Shown piece by piece: positions 26,806-35,919 of a stretch of DNA of 64,000 nt. A model generated the notes under the pieces. It was not told the DNA's origin, ran no database searches, and saw only the letters and a program-made list of their open reading frames with translations. Source of the DNA: Campylobacter hyointestinalis subsp. lawsonii (GTDB taxonomy: Bacteria; Campylobacterota; Campylobacteria; Campylobacterales; Campylobacteraceae); the NCBI RefSeq assembly GCF_013372165.1, contig NZ_CP053828.1, forward strand, positions 744,001 through 808,000, given 5' to 3'. The position numbers were made by a program, and so were the translations under genes. Numbering within the stretch: position 1 is the first letter of the stretch; the number at the start of each line of letters is the position of its first letter.

Positions 26806-29334
26806 ATGAATAAAGCAACTTTAGCTTTTGTTTTTGCTTCGAGTTGTGCTTTTTGCGATAGTGCGCAGCTTGAAGCTGTAAATATAATAGGCAGTAGTGA
26901 GCAATCCATAGCTAGTAACGGTGAGTTTTTAGGCTCTACTAGATACGATAAAGACGCGATCGATGCTTCTTTATCAAAAGATGGTACGATAAGTGATATC
27001 ATAAAGAAAAATCCAAATGCAAGAGTGAGTCGTGGCGAGAGAACTAGCAAAAACGGTGGCGAGATCGCACCGCAAAATATATCTATAAACGGAGCTGAAG
27101 TTTATCAAAACAATTTCACGCTTGATGGTATAAATATCAACAATGACATAAATCCTTTGGGTGGAATTTTAAGCACTGGAAGTGCGGCAAATATAACTCC
27201 ATTTTTAAGCAATCCTTCTTTGGGGCTTAGCGTAAATACAGATCTACTTGAAAATATAGAAGTTATAGATAGTTTTGTTTCCGCAAAATACGGCGGCTTT
27301 CAAGGCGGCGTGATAAACGCTAAGACAAGGGATCCAAAGCGTGAGTTTGGTGGAAAAATCTATTTTGGCTATACAAGTGATAAGCTTACAAAAGTCCATA
27401 TAGATGATATAGAACAAGAGTCTTATGACTACGCTACTACTAGCTCATATCAGCCTGAATTTAAAAAATACAAAAGCGGAGTTACTTTAGAAGGATATGT
27501 TAGTGAAAATTTCGGATTAATGTTTGATTATAATAGACTTTATTCTACTATTTTGCAAAGAAAATATAGCCAGGATTACGATATAGACGTAAATAAAAAA
27601 GACGAAAAAAGAAATATGCATAGGATAAACGAAAATTATTTCTTAAAAGGCGTTTATACGAATGATCGCTTAAAACTCACGCCTAGCATACTTTACGCTC
27701 CATACAGCGCGACTTACTACAGCATAGGAGGCGAAAATGCTAAAGCTGAGGTTAAAGGCGGTGGAGTAAATTTAAACTTAGGCGTGGATTACGAGTTTAA
27801 CAGTGCTTTATTTAAGCAAAATTTCGGACTAAATACTACTTCTATGGATAGACAAACAGATAGTGATAAAATGCTTGTTTGGTGGAAGTCTAAAACTATG
27901 CAAGGCTACACGCCAAGCAAGACTACTACGGTTTTAGATGGAGTGGGTGGAGATATAGAACAAAACCAAAAAAGTTTTTTATATAACTCTTCTATAGATT
28001 TTGAAGATGTAGATATCTTTGGAATTTCAAATCGCTTTTCTTTAGGTGCCCAGCTAGAAAAAATAAATGCGAAATACGACATCACGAAGCCTTATGTAAG
28101 TGCGAACAGTGCTATAAGATTAGGCGATGGGAAAACTTGCGCGGCAGGCGATATCTTTTGTCTAGAAGGAGACGTTGTCGCAAAAGGTAAAGAAACGTGG
28201 AAAGCCCAGTATTTTAACAAACATTATAAATATGATGGAAAGATAGAGTTTGATTACAATCAAGCTTCATTTTGGCTAGAAGATAGGATAAAAATATCAA
28301 ATTTAACTTTAAAACCAGGAGTTAGACTAGATAAGAATGATTATATGGGGGGGGGTCTGAATATCGCGCCTAGATTTGTGGCAAATTTAGATGTTTTTGA
28401 TGACAATAATACAAATATATTTGGCGGATTTAATAGATATTATGGAAGGAACATTTTAGCTTATAAGCTAAGAGAAGGAATGGCTAGTCTAATGAAAACT
28501 TATACTAGAGCTGATGAAAATAGTCCGTGGATACAAACAAAAACAGAGCCGAGCGCTTTTAAATTTAGCTCCCTAAATGTACCTTATGATGATGAAATCG
28601 GTATAGGAGCTACACAAAAGATAGGAAATTTAGAGCTTGGAGTTAAGTATCTAAGGCGCGAGGGAAAGGATCTCATCAGACGTTCAAGTGCAAAGAAAAT
28701 GGGCTACAATCTTGGAGATAATACTACTTTGAAAGAAGATTATTCTGTCTATACAAATGAGGGAAAAAGTCTATCTCATATCTATACTTTGAGTTTAAAT
28801 ACTATCAGCGATATTGTTGTAGCAGGAGTTTCAAATGCATTTGGTCTTAGCTTTAACTATATAGATTCTAAAAGAAATTTTAATACTTATGAAGATGTAT
28901 TTGATGAGTATCAAACTACCGCGACAAAAGTTATCTTTAATGGAAATTTGATAAATCAAAGCGAGTTGCCAAACAATACAAATAAAACCCCTTGGAATAT
29001 CAATGCAAATTTAGTTACAAAGCTTCCGTATAAACTATCTTTGGGCAACTTTTTAAATATTCAAGGTGGATTTGATGGGATCATAAGTGACGCTAGTCAA
29101 ACCATAGGCGGGAAGACTTATAGGGCTTATAAAAGTAAAAAAATCGGTCCTGCTTTTAGCTGGGATATGAGGCTTTCGTATGAAAAGAATTTAGTAAAAA
29201 ACAGTGCATTTTTTGCGAATTTAGATATCTCAAATTTATTAAATAGAAAAAATATAGAAACTATCGATAGTGCTGGAGTTATGAGCTATGATACAGGAAG
29301 GCAAATTTGGTTGGAGGTAGGATATAAATGGTAA
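26806..29334 (+). CDS. TonB-dependent outer-membrane receptor, phase-variable (G9 tract)
   Basis: This 842-residue receptor has a signal peptide (MNKATLAFVFASSCAFC), then a plug domain (about 35-180: GTISDIIKKNPNARVSRGER, LDGININND) and a 22-strand-type beta barrel ending GRQIWLEVGYKW with an aromatic terminus. It imports a large ligand such as a metal chelate using TonB energy. An extracellular loop has a Cys pair (KTCAAGDIFCLE). Codons near residue 515 lie in a G9 run (28347-28355), so slippage would truncate it; the present state is in frame. It is the first gene of an operon with an ABC transporter and a DUF4857-type protein; the ligand is unknown. Confidence 0.88.
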   Translation: MNKATLAFVFASSCAFCDSAQLEAVNIIGSSEQSIASNGEFLGSTRYDKDAIDASLSKDGTISDIIKKNPNARVSRGERTSKNGGEIAPQNISINGAEVYQNNFTLDGININNDINPLGGILSTGSAANITPFLSNPSLGLSVNTDLLENIEVIDSFVSAKYGGFQGGVINAKTRDPKREFGGKIYFGYTSDKLTKVHIDDIEQESYDYATTSSYQPEFKKYKSGVTLEGYVSENFGLMFDYNRLYSTILQRKYSQDYDIDVNKKDEKRNMHRINENYFLKGVYTNDRLKLTPSILYAPYSATYYSIGGENAKAEVKGGGVNLNLGVDYEFNSALFKQNFGLNTTSMDRQTDSDKMLVWWKSKTMQGYTPSKTTTVLDGVGGDIEQNQKSFLYNSSIDFEDVDIFGISNRFSLGAQLEKINAKYDITKPYVSANSAIRLGDGKTCAAGDIFCLEGDVVAKGKETWKAQYFNKHYKYDGKIEFDYNQASFWLEDRIKISNLTLKPGVRLDKNDYMGGGLNIAPRFVANLDVFDDNNTNIFGGFNRYYGRNILAYKLREGMASLMKTYTRADENSPWIQTKTEPSAFKFSSLNVPYDDEIGIGATQKIGNLELGVKYLRREGKDLIRRSSAKKMGYNLGDNTTLKEDYSVYTNEGKSLSHIYTLSLNTISDIVVAGVSNAFGLSFNYIDSKRNFNTYEDVFDEYQTTATKVIFNGNLINQSELPNNTNKTPWNINANLVTKLPYKLSLGNFLNIQGGFDGIISDASQTIGGKTYRAYKSKKIGPAFSWDMRLSYEKNLVKNSAFFANLDISNLLNRKNIETIDSAGVMSYDTGRQIWLEVGYKW
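28347..28355 (+). repeat. G9 homopolymer (contingency tract)
   Basis: Nine G within the receptor gene encode Gly-Gly-Gly after Met in NDYMGGGLNI. It is of the length that slips in Campylobacter, and one of only two such runs in the window. Confidence 0.85.
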
Positions 29335-30176
29335 AAAATGTTATTGAATGTAAGAATTTGACGCAATTTTACGGCAAAAAGAAAATTTATGAAAATCTAA
29401 GTTTTAGCGTAGAAGAGGGTGAAGTCACAGCGCTTTTAGGTAAAAACGGAGTTGGTAAAAGTACTACTATAAATATTTTAATGGGAAACTTAAGACCGCT
29501 TAGAGGTGAATGCTTGATCTTTGGTCACCATAGCCACGCGCTGCCTGTGAGTGTTAGAAGCAAGATAGGTTTGCTTTATGAGGGATACGTGACTTATGAC
29601 TATCTAATGATAAAAGATCTTTTAGAGTTATACTCTTGCCAGTATAAATCTAGGTTTAAGCGTGAGATATTTTTCGAACTTTTTAACAAGCTTGGAGTAA
29701 GTATAAAGCAAAAAATATCCACGCTCTCACTAGGTCAAAAGTCACAAGTCGTGCTTGGACTAATTCTAGCAAGTAGTCCTAAACTGCTTATTTTAGATGA
29801 TTATTCTTTAGGGCTTGATACTGGCTATAGGAGGCTATTTTGTGAGTTTTTGCACGATTTTATAAGAAGTGGGCAAAGAAGTGTTTTGATGACAACGCAT
29901 AACGTAAATGATTTGGAAAATTTGCTTGATAAAGTAGTGATCTTAAGAAAAGATAAGGAGCCTTTTGTAGGAAGTTTTGACAAATTTAGACAAGGTCTTA
30001 GGGGATTTTCTTTAGATAAAAGCAGAGATCTAAGCAATATAAAAGGTATAGAAAGCAAGACTGAACTTAACGGCGAAGTACAAATTTATGGCTTTTTAGA
30101 TGAAACTTTTAGTGACACTAAAGAGCTAAGCTTGAGTTTTGAAGATGCATTTTTAGGATATGTAGGGAGATACTAA
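29328..30176 (+). CDS. ABC transporter ATP-binding protein
   Basis: A 282-residue ATPase with Walker A LGKNGVGKSTTI (near residue 40), signature LSLGQKSQ and H-loop TTHN. The Walker B segment reads LLILDDYSLGLD, so the catalytic Glu is replaced by Asp; activity may be lower or regulated. The last 60 residues are an accessory tail. It overlaps the receptor stop (ATGGTAA), and its own stop is joined to the next gene, so it is coupled with the downstream membrane protein. Confidence 0.88.
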   Translation: MVKNVIECKNLTQFYGKKKIYENLSFSVEEGEVTALLGKNGVGKSTTINILMGNLRPLRGECLIFGHHSHALPVSVRSKIGLLYEGYVTYDYLMIKDLLELYSCQYKSRFKREIFFELFNKLGVSIKQKISTLSLGQKSQVVLGLILASSPKLLILDDYSLGLDTGYRRLFCEFLHDFIRSGQRSVLMTTHNVNDLENLLDKVVILRKDKEPFVGSFDKFRQGLRGFSLDKSRDLSNIKGIESKTELNGEVQIYGFLDETFSDTKELSLSFEDAFLGYVGRY

Positions 30177-30850
30177 TGATAAAAAAAGAGTTTTATAAAT
30201 TTAAAGAAGCGTTTTTTGTTTTTGTTGTTTTGATAGCTGCGTTTTTGGGATATATCTTTTTTGAGTTAAGAAGTGCTGTTTTAGATGAGGGAAATTTGAA
30301 AGTAAATTTGATATTTTTACTTCAAAAAGGTTTTAGCTTTTATCATTTAGGCGATATAAATTTGCTTTTTAGCGTAGTAATTAGCTGCTTTGTTTTTGGA
30401 CGCGAAAGACAAAATGAAAGGCTTAGACTTAGTCTATTTTTTCCAAACAAGATCTTTAAAAATATAGCTTATATCGTGCTTTATCCACTTATTTTTATTC
30501 TTGGTGTTTATGCGTGTGAGATTTTGATCTTAAATGTTTTTTTAAGTCATATCTACGTGAGCGAGATTTTGAGCGTGATAAACTTTTGGTTGTTGTTAAA
30601 TTTCTTATTTGGGATAGTTTTTTATCTTTTAGCAGGAGCTATTATCATCACCCCTTTAAAGAAAAATGCTACGCTAAATTTAGGCGTATTTTTTGGGATT
30701 CTTTATCTGTATTTTGAACTAAATCCTGATATCTACGAGCTACAAAGCTTTCATTCAAATGAGCTTGGAATGGTATATTTTTTGATATTTTTTATGTATG
30801 CATTAGGTGCTTTAGTTTTATCGTTTGACGCATATAAAAAGGGGCTTTAA
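30176..30850 (+). CDS. ABC-2-like membrane protein
   Basis: This 224-residue integral membrane protein has about six hydrophobic helices, typical of the permease partner of a small ABC-2 transporter. It starts on the last base of the ATPase stop and ends on the first base of the next gene. The sequence gives no substrate. Confidence 0.7.
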   Translation: MIKKEFYKFKEAFFVFVVLIAAFLGYIFFELRSAVLDEGNLKVNLIFLLQKGFSFYHLGDINLLFSVVISCFVFGRERQNERLRLSLFFPNKIFKNIAYIVLYPLIFILGVYACEILILNVFLSHIYVSEILSVINFWLLLNFLFGIVFYLLAGAIIITPLKKNATLNLGVFFGILYLYFELNPDIYELQSFHSNELGMVYFLIFFMYALGALVLSFDAYKKGL

Positions 30851-32016
30851 TGAGATTTTTAAGGATTTTTCAGGCTTTTATAGTTGTTGTTTTACTTGCT
30901 TTGTTTTTGCCTAAATTTATCGATAGCATTTTTGCTAAGAGTGATGTAAAAGTAAATTTATATTACTCTGAAATACTTGATAAATTTATAATTCAATCCG
31001 GACAGAATTATCAAATTCTAGGAGATAAAAATATCACAAAAGATGAATTTATGGCGAATTTACCATTTAAGTTTTATTCTTATTTGCTTGCAAAAGGTAT
31101 TTTTCCTGAGTGTTTTAGCGAGTTTGCAAACGAAGATAAAATAAGGGCAAACTCACTGAATTTTATGGTAAAACCAGATATTTATAATCAAAAACCGTTA
31201 GAAATTTGGACGATTTTTGAGTCAAATCCGCCTTATCTTAGGCTTAGTTATAATGACTATGCAATTAGAGCTAAAAAAGATAGTTTGGAGTTTGTAAATC
31301 TCTTTAGCCTAAAGATAGAAAAAGAGCTTAGTAGGGTCTATACAAATGCTCTTAAAAACAGTGGTTTTAGCTTTCCCATAAAACATTTTTTTACAAATCC
31401 AACGACAAAAAAACCGTTTGATGAAGGAGCGTTTATAGTTGATAGTTTAAATCAAATTTATCATCTCAAAATGATTGATTCTAAACCATCTGTTAAAAAG
31501 ACAGATATCAAAGGCGACGATCTTGTAATAGTCAGTGAAAATACTAAAAAAGAGTTCTACGCAGCCATTCTTTCTAAAAATAGCGTAAAATTGATAAGTT
31601 ATGATGACTATAAACTAATAGAGTTGCCAAGTGGCGACTATGATCCTAGTACCGATAAGTTTGCCTTATATATAACGCCTATTAGTAAAAGTGTAGTTAT
31701 ACATAAAAAAGATAAAATATTAGGATATAAGCTAAATGATGACTACGCCATAAACTCTGCATTCCATTACGATATACTTAGAGAAACGACTGCTAAAGAT
31801 ATAAAAGAGATGATTTTGCCGTTTGAGATAAGAAATTTAAGCTCATATCTTTATGGATTTAAATTTGAGGGTGTTTATGTAAAAGCATTAATTTTAAATT
31901 TGATTTTATGTTGTTTAAGTATGCTTTTATATGGAAAATCTGAGCTGATAAGGCATATTTTTGTTTTAATATTTGGTATTTACGGATTTATAGCCATGAT
32001 ATTTATGGCGCCGTAA
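30850..32016 (+). CDS. DUF4857-type membrane protein
   Basis: A 388-residue protein with one N-terminal membrane helix (about 5-25), a long periplasmic region of about 300 residues rich in beta structure, and two to three C-terminal helices (about 335-387). The architecture and neighbourhood (TonB receptor, ATPase, small permease) fit the DUF4857 family. The role is unknown; a periplasmic part of the transporter that receives cargo from the receptor is a reasonable inference. Confidence 0.6.
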   Translation: MRFLRIFQAFIVVVLLALFLPKFIDSIFAKSDVKVNLYYSEILDKFIIQSGQNYQILGDKNITKDEFMANLPFKFYSYLLAKGIFPECFSEFANEDKIRANSLNFMVKPDIYNQKPLEIWTIFESNPPYLRLSYNDYAIRAKKDSLEFVNLFSLKIEKELSRVYTNALKNSGFSFPIKHFFTNPTTKKPFDEGAFIVDSLNQIYHLKMIDSKPSVKKTDIKGDDLVIVSENTKKEFYAAILSKNSVKLISYDDYKLIELPSGDYDPSTDKFALYITPISKSVVIHKKDKILGYKLNDDYAINSAFHYDILRETTAKDIKEMILPFEIRNLSSYLYGFKFEGVYVKALILNLILCCLSMLLYGKSELIRHIFVLIFGIYGFIAMIFMAP

Positions 32017-32027
32017 TTTTTTGTAAC

Positions 32028-32048
32028 CTTGACAAAGATAGACTAAAG
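32028..32048. promoter_or_regulatory. HAIR-like HspR operator upstream of clpB
   Basis: CTTGACA-N7-ACTAAAG matches the HspR-binding inverted repeat CTTGAGT-N7-ACTCAAG at 11 of 14 arm positions. It overlaps the -35 box of the clpB promoter, so bound HspR would block RNA polymerase. HspR repression of clpB is known in Campylobacter; the site itself is inferred. Confidence 0.55.
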
Positions 32049-32057
32049 TTGTATAAT
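32029..32057 (+). promoter_or_regulatory. Sigma-70 promoter of clpB
   Basis: TTGACA (32029-32034), 17 nt, then TATAAT (32052-32057), a perfect consensus. The clpB ATG is at 32087 with AAGGAG before it. Confidence 0.8.
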
Positions 32058-32086
32058 ACTCTTCATATAAAGTTTAAGGAGCAAAA

Positions 32087-34663
32087 ATGGCAAATATATT
32101 TGAAGAATTAACCGATCAAACTAGAAGTTTAGTTGAAAATTCACTGAGCCTTGCTATAGGCAACAAAAACCCAGAAGCCTTGAGTTTGCACATGCTTTGG
32201 GCATTAGTCGCAGATAGTAGCTCTATACTAAATCAAATTTTTAATAAAACAAATGTAAGCAAAGATGCAGTTTTACTAGACATAAAAAGTCGCGCCTCTA
32301 AGCTTCTTACTAGCTCAAACGTTAGTAGAGAGAATATCAAAGTTTCAAGCGAACTTGTAAATAGCTTAGAAAATGCAAAAGCCGTTATGATAAGCTTAGG
32401 CGATAGTTATATCGCTGTTGATACTTGGATTTTAGGTAATCTTGACAAAGAGCCTTTGAAAGAAATTTTAAGTAAATATATAAATTTAATAGAGCTTAAA
32501 AAAGAGCTAGAAGCCATTCGCGGCGGTCGCACAGTAGATACTCAAACTAGCGATGAAACTCTTGATAGTCTTTCTAAATTTGGAGTAGATCTTACTAAAA
32601 AAGCAAGTGATGGAGAGCTTGATCCTGTTATCGGAAGAGATGAAGAGATAACTAGAATGATGCAAATTCTCATACGTAAAACTAAAAATAACCCTATCTT
32701 GCTAGGTGAGCCAGGAGTTGGAAAAACAGCTATAGTAGAGAGTTTAGCTCAACTTATAGTAAAAAAAGCAGTTCCTACTAGTCTTGTAAATAAACGCGTC
32801 ATCGCTCTTGATATGAGTGCTCTTATCGCCGGAGCAAAATATCGTGGCGAGTTTGAAGATCGTCTTAAAGCAGTAGTAGAAGAGGTTAAAAAAGCGGGAA
32901 ACATCATACTCTTTATAGACGAAATTCACACTATCGTAGGAGCCGGAGCTAGCGAGGGCAGTATGGATGCTGCAAATATACTAAAACCAGCTCTTGCTAG
33001 AGGCGAGCTTCACGCTGTTGGAGCTACTACTCTTAAAGAGTATCGCAAGTATTTTGAAAAAGACGCAGCCTTGCAGCGCCGTTTCCAGCCAGTAAATGTT
33101 GCTGAGCCTAGTGTAAATGAAGCTTTGCAAATTTTACGTGGTATCAAAGACAAGCTAGAAGTTCATCATAACGTAAATATCACAGATAGCGCTCTTGTGG
33201 CTGCTGCAAAACTAAGCGATAGATATATAAGCGGTAGATTTTTACCAGATAAAGCTATAGACTTGATCGATGAAGCCGCAGCTGAGCTTAAAATGCAGAT
33301 CGAAAGCGAACCTTATGAGCTATCAAAGGCTAAAAGAGAGATCGAAACTCTAATAGTCGAAAAAGAAGCTTTAAAAATGGAAAATAGTGATAAAAATAGC
33401 GAACGTCTTAATGAGATAGAAAAAGAGGTTGCAAATTTAAATGAGAAAAAATCCGGATTAGAAGCTAAATTTAAAAATGAAAAAGCGGTATTTAACGGTA
33501 TAAGCGAAGCTAAAAAACAGATAGAAAGTCTTAAAAATGAAGCTGAGCTTGCAAAAAGAAATAACGCTTATGAAAAAGCCGCAGAGATAGAGTACGGCAA
33601 GATCCCAGAGGCAAGTGCTAAGATAAAAGAGCTAGAAGCCAAATGGGAAGAGATGAAAAAAGACGGAGTTTTGCTTAAAAACGAAGTTGATGAGGATATG
33701 GTAGCGGGTATTCTTAGTAAATGGACTGGAATTTCAGTAAAGCGTATGCTAACTAGCGAAAAGGAGAAATTTTTACAAGTAGAAGAGTATCTTAGACGTA
33801 ACGTAGTAGGACAAGACGCCGCACTTCACGCTCTTTCACGCGCCATAAAACGAAACAAAGCAGGGCTTAGCAGTCAAAATAGACCGATCGGTAGCTTTTT
33901 GTTTTTAGGGCCTACTGGAGTTGGTAAAACAGAGAGTGCAAAGGCGTTAGCTAGGTTTTTATTTGACGATGAAAAAGCACTTATTCGTTTTGATATGAGT
34001 GAATATATGGAAAAACACAGCGTCTCAAGACTGCTTGGTGCGCCTCCTGGATACGTTGGGTATGATGAGGGCGGACAATTAACCGAAGCAGTTCGTAGAA
34101 AACCTTATAGTGTGATACTTTTTGATGAGGTTGAAAAGGCTCATAAAGACGTATTTAATATACTACTTGGGATTTTAGATGATGGAAGGGCGACAGATAA
34201 CAAAGGCGTTACTGTGGATTTTAAAAATACTATCATCATTTTAACTAGCAATATAGGCTCTTCTGCGATATCAAATTTAAGTGGAGACGAGAGAGAAAAT
34301 GCGGTAAAAGATGCGTTAAAAGAGTATTTTAAACCTGAGTTTTTAAATAGATTAGATGATTGTGTAATCTTTAATCCTCTTGGCGCAAATGAGCTTAGTG
34401 GCATAGTTTCTATAATGTTTAAAGAGCTAGAAGCTACTCTTCAAAACAGAGGTATCAAGGCTGTTCTTGATGACAGCGCTAAAGAGTTTATAGCTAAAGC
34501 AGGATTTGATCCGGTGTATGGTGCGCGTCCTCTTAGAAGAGCTCTTTATGAGTTAGTCGAAGATAAACTTGCTGAGATGATACTAAAAGATGAGCTAAAA
34601 AGCGGTGATAGCATAAAAATATCTGCGATTAATGATGAAATAGTGGTAAATTTAGTCGGCTAG
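32087..34663 (+). CDS. clpB: Protein disaggregase ClpB
   Basis: ClpB pulls apart protein aggregates after heat stress together with DnaK. The 858 residues hold the N-domain (1-145), the first AAA+ module (Walker [12 protein letters not shown] near 206), the long coiled-coil middle domain (about 400-525, rich in Glu/Lys) that separates ClpB from ClpA, and the second module ([10 protein letters not shown] near 610, [13 protein letters not shown]). There is no ClpP-binding IGF loop as in ClpA, in keeping with a disaggregase. It has its own promoter with an HspR-like site. Confidence 0.97.
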   Translation: MANIFEELTDQTRSLVENSLSLAIGNKNPEALSLHMLWALVADSSSILNQIFNKTNVSKDAVLLDIKSRASKLLTSSNVSRENIKVSSELVNSLENAKAVMISLGDSYIAVDTWILGNLDKEPLKEILSKYINLIELKKELEAIRGGRTVDTQTSDETLDSLSKFGVDLTKKASDGELDPVIGRDEEITRMMQILIRKTKNNPILLGEPGVGKTAIVESLAQLIVKKAVPTSLVNKRVIALDMSALIAGAKYRGEFEDRLKAVVEEVKKAGNIILFIDEIHTIVGAGASEGSMDAANILKPALARGELHAVGATTLKEYRKYFEKDAALQRRFQPVNVAEPSVNEALQILRGIKDKLEVHHNVNITDSALVAAAKLSDRYISGRFLPDKAIDLIDEAAAELKMQIESEPYELSKAKREIETLIVEKEALKMENSDKNSERLNEIEKEVANLNEKKSGLEAKFKNEKAVFNGISEAKKQIESLKNEAELAKRNNAYEKAAEIEYGKIPEASAKIKELEAKWEEMKKDGVLLKNEVDEDMVAGILSKWTGISVKRMLTSEKEKFLQVEEYLRRNVVGQDAALHALSRAIKRNKAGLSSQNRPIGSFLFLGPTGVGKTESAKALARFLFDDEKALIRFDMSEYMEKHSVSRLLGAPPGYVGYDEGGQLTEAVRRKPYSVILFDEVEKAHKDVFNILLGILDDGRATDNKGVTVDFKNTIIILTSNIGSSAISNLSGDERENAVKDALKEYFKPEFLNRLDDCVIFNPLGANELSGIVSIMFKELEATLQNRGIKAVLDDSAKEFIAKAGFDPVYGARPLRRALYELVEDKLAEMILKDELKSGDSIKISAINDEIVVNLVG

Positions 34664-34683
34664 ACTAGCATCGCTTTTTTATT

Positions 34684-34728
34684 TTTGTGGTTTTTGATAT
34701 CAGGATTTCTAGTATCAAAACCACAAAT
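34684..34728 (+). terminator. Long hairpin after clpB
   Basis: TTTGTGGTTTTTGATA and TATCAAAACCACAAA form a stem of about 15 bp with a single bulged T and a 13-nt loop, 20 nt after the clpB stop. It probably ends the clpB transcript, although the run after it is AT-mixed rather than pure U. Confidence 0.5.
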
Positions 34729-34736
34729 ATTATCCC

Positions 34737-35025
34737 ATATGAAAGAGCTAAATTTAATTACGGGTGGAGCTTTAAATAGCATTTTTTGGCTCAGCTTTTA
34801 TACTGGTATGAAGTGGCAATGAGCTTTTAAACGACGTTTATTCAAGTGATGATATGGCAAATACGAAAGTTACAAAAGATAGATAAATAGTTTGCATATT
34901 TAAATCGTGGTGTAGATAAGCGAATTTCAAAGCTAAAATGCGTTAAATAACGCAAATTTGCTAGAATTAAATAGCAAGCAAATACAAGAGCAAAGATTAT
35001 CTTAATTTTACCAAAATTATAAATT
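34737..35025. other. Intergenic region without recognisable gene
   Basis: No reading frame with a good start and ribosome site is visible. A short palindrome TGCGTT-AAAT-AACGCA lies at about 34938-34953. Fragments such as a Trp-rich stretch near 34785 might be gene relics, but nothing can be named. Confidence 0.4.
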
Positions 35026-35030
35026 TATTA

Positions 35031-35051
35031 AAGCCCCTTAAAAAGGGGCTT
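35031..35051 (-). terminator. Intrinsic terminator of the small minus-strand operon
   Basis: AAGCCCCTT and AAGGGGCTT form a perfect 9-bp GC-rich stem with a 3-nt loop. It overlaps the stop of the 102-residue gene, and on the minus strand it is followed by TTAATAAATTTAT. Confidence 0.75.
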
Positions 35052-35358
35052 AAGCATATATATCAAGCTTTAAATATGTCCTGGAGTAATTTATCTCAAT
35101 TTTATCAAAGCTACTTTGGCTAACTGGCTGGATGGACTTGGTAGTTTGAGTATCAGTAGAGCTGGTATCTGTGTTACTATTTGTAGCACTTATACTAAGC
35201 TCTTCTTTGGCATATTCTATACTTAAGAGATTTTTTTCTTCATCTTTTTGTTTAGCTATCTGCTTTTCTAGCTCTATTTGAGCGAAATTTAATGCAGGTT
35301 TGCCAAAATACTTAAGCTTCGTATCAACCATCACTCCGCAAACTTCTATAATAGCCAT
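35050..35358 (-). CDS. Hypothetical protein, 102 residues
   Basis: A soluble protein with no signal peptide. Residues about 25-50 form a charged helix (AQIELEKQIAKQKDEEKN), then a Ser/Thr-rich linker (about 55-80), then a beta-like tail EINYSRTYLKLDIYA. The family is not recognised; Ser/Thr linkers occur in flagellar and surface-associated proteins. It lies 6 nt after the small secreted Cys protein gene and ends in a strong terminator, so the two form an operon. Confidence 0.6.
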   Translation of the reverse strand: MAIIEVCGVMVDTKLKYFGKPALNFAQIELEKQIAKQKDEEKNLLSIEYAKEELSISATNSNTDTSSTDTQTTKSIQPVSQSSFDKIEINYSRTYLKLDIYA

Positions 35359-35364
35359 TTTTAT

Positions 35365-35565
35365 CTACCAATTACAAATTCCAAAGCTCTTACAAGCTAC
35401 TTGCTGATAAATATGCTGTTTTGGTGTTTGGCACGATTTGTAATGCCAAGATGGATAAGCTTTGCAACCTCGATAGAAATTTGCTCTATCTTCTATTTCA
35501 TCTTGAGAAAATTCGTTTGAAAAAGCAACTATGGTGAAAAAACTTAAGAAAATAATTTTTCTCAT
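35365..35565 (-). CDS. Small secreted Cys-rich protein, 66 residues
   Basis: A signal peptide (MRKIIFLSFFTIVAFS, cut near residue 17) is followed by a mature chain of about 49 residues with four Cys (GCKAY, KSCQT, VACKS, GICNW), enough for two disulfides in the periplasm. There are many aromatic residues. It resembles short periplasmic proteins of unknown function in Campylobacter. The start has AGGA upstream. Confidence 0.65.
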   Translation of the reverse strand: MRKIIFLSFFTIVAFSNEFSQDEIEDRANFYRGCKAYPSWHYKSCQTPKQHIYQQVACKSFGICNW

Positions 35566-35744
35566 ATTAAATCCTCTATTTGTTGTTTAAGAGCCTATTT
35601 AAATGCCCTTAAACTCACATATCGGTAATGTTGCAAATAAATTTATTTTTTTAAATTTAAATAGCATTTTTTATTTTGAATGTGCAAATTTGTAACATTA
35701 AAAATCGATTATTAGCCACAAAAGCACTGATTAAATTTTCAAAT

Positions 35745-35909
35745 TTATACACCCTTTTTTCTTATAAATTTATATAAAGGACAACCATAAACAGCCGTAA
35801 GCAAAGGCCATAGACCTATTAGCCACCACCAGCTTTGACATACAAATCCAAATATAAAAAATATAACCGCCGCTATAAATAATCGAATTGTCTTATCTAA
35901 ATTTTTCAT
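35745..35909 (-). CDS. DUF2892-type small membrane protein, 54 residues
   Basis: ATG at 35909-35907 with AAGGAAAAAAA upstream encodes MKNLDKTIRLFIAAVIFFIF and on to TAA at 35747-35745. The pattern of two membrane helices, the charged NLDKTIR start and the end YGCPLYKFI is that of the YgaP-type DUF2892 family, often linked with rhodanese or sulfide-related genes. It lies 10 nt after the flavoprotein gene and is probably its operon partner. Confidence 0.75.
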   Translation of the reverse strand: MKNLDKTIRLFIAAVIFFIFGFVCQSWWWLIGLWPLLTAVYGCPLYKFIRKKGV

Positions 35910-35919
35910 CTTTTTTTCC

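Noticed and set aside
32744-32929. Minus-strand frame inside clpB
   Set aside because: Shadow of a strongly conserved gene; no ribosome site.
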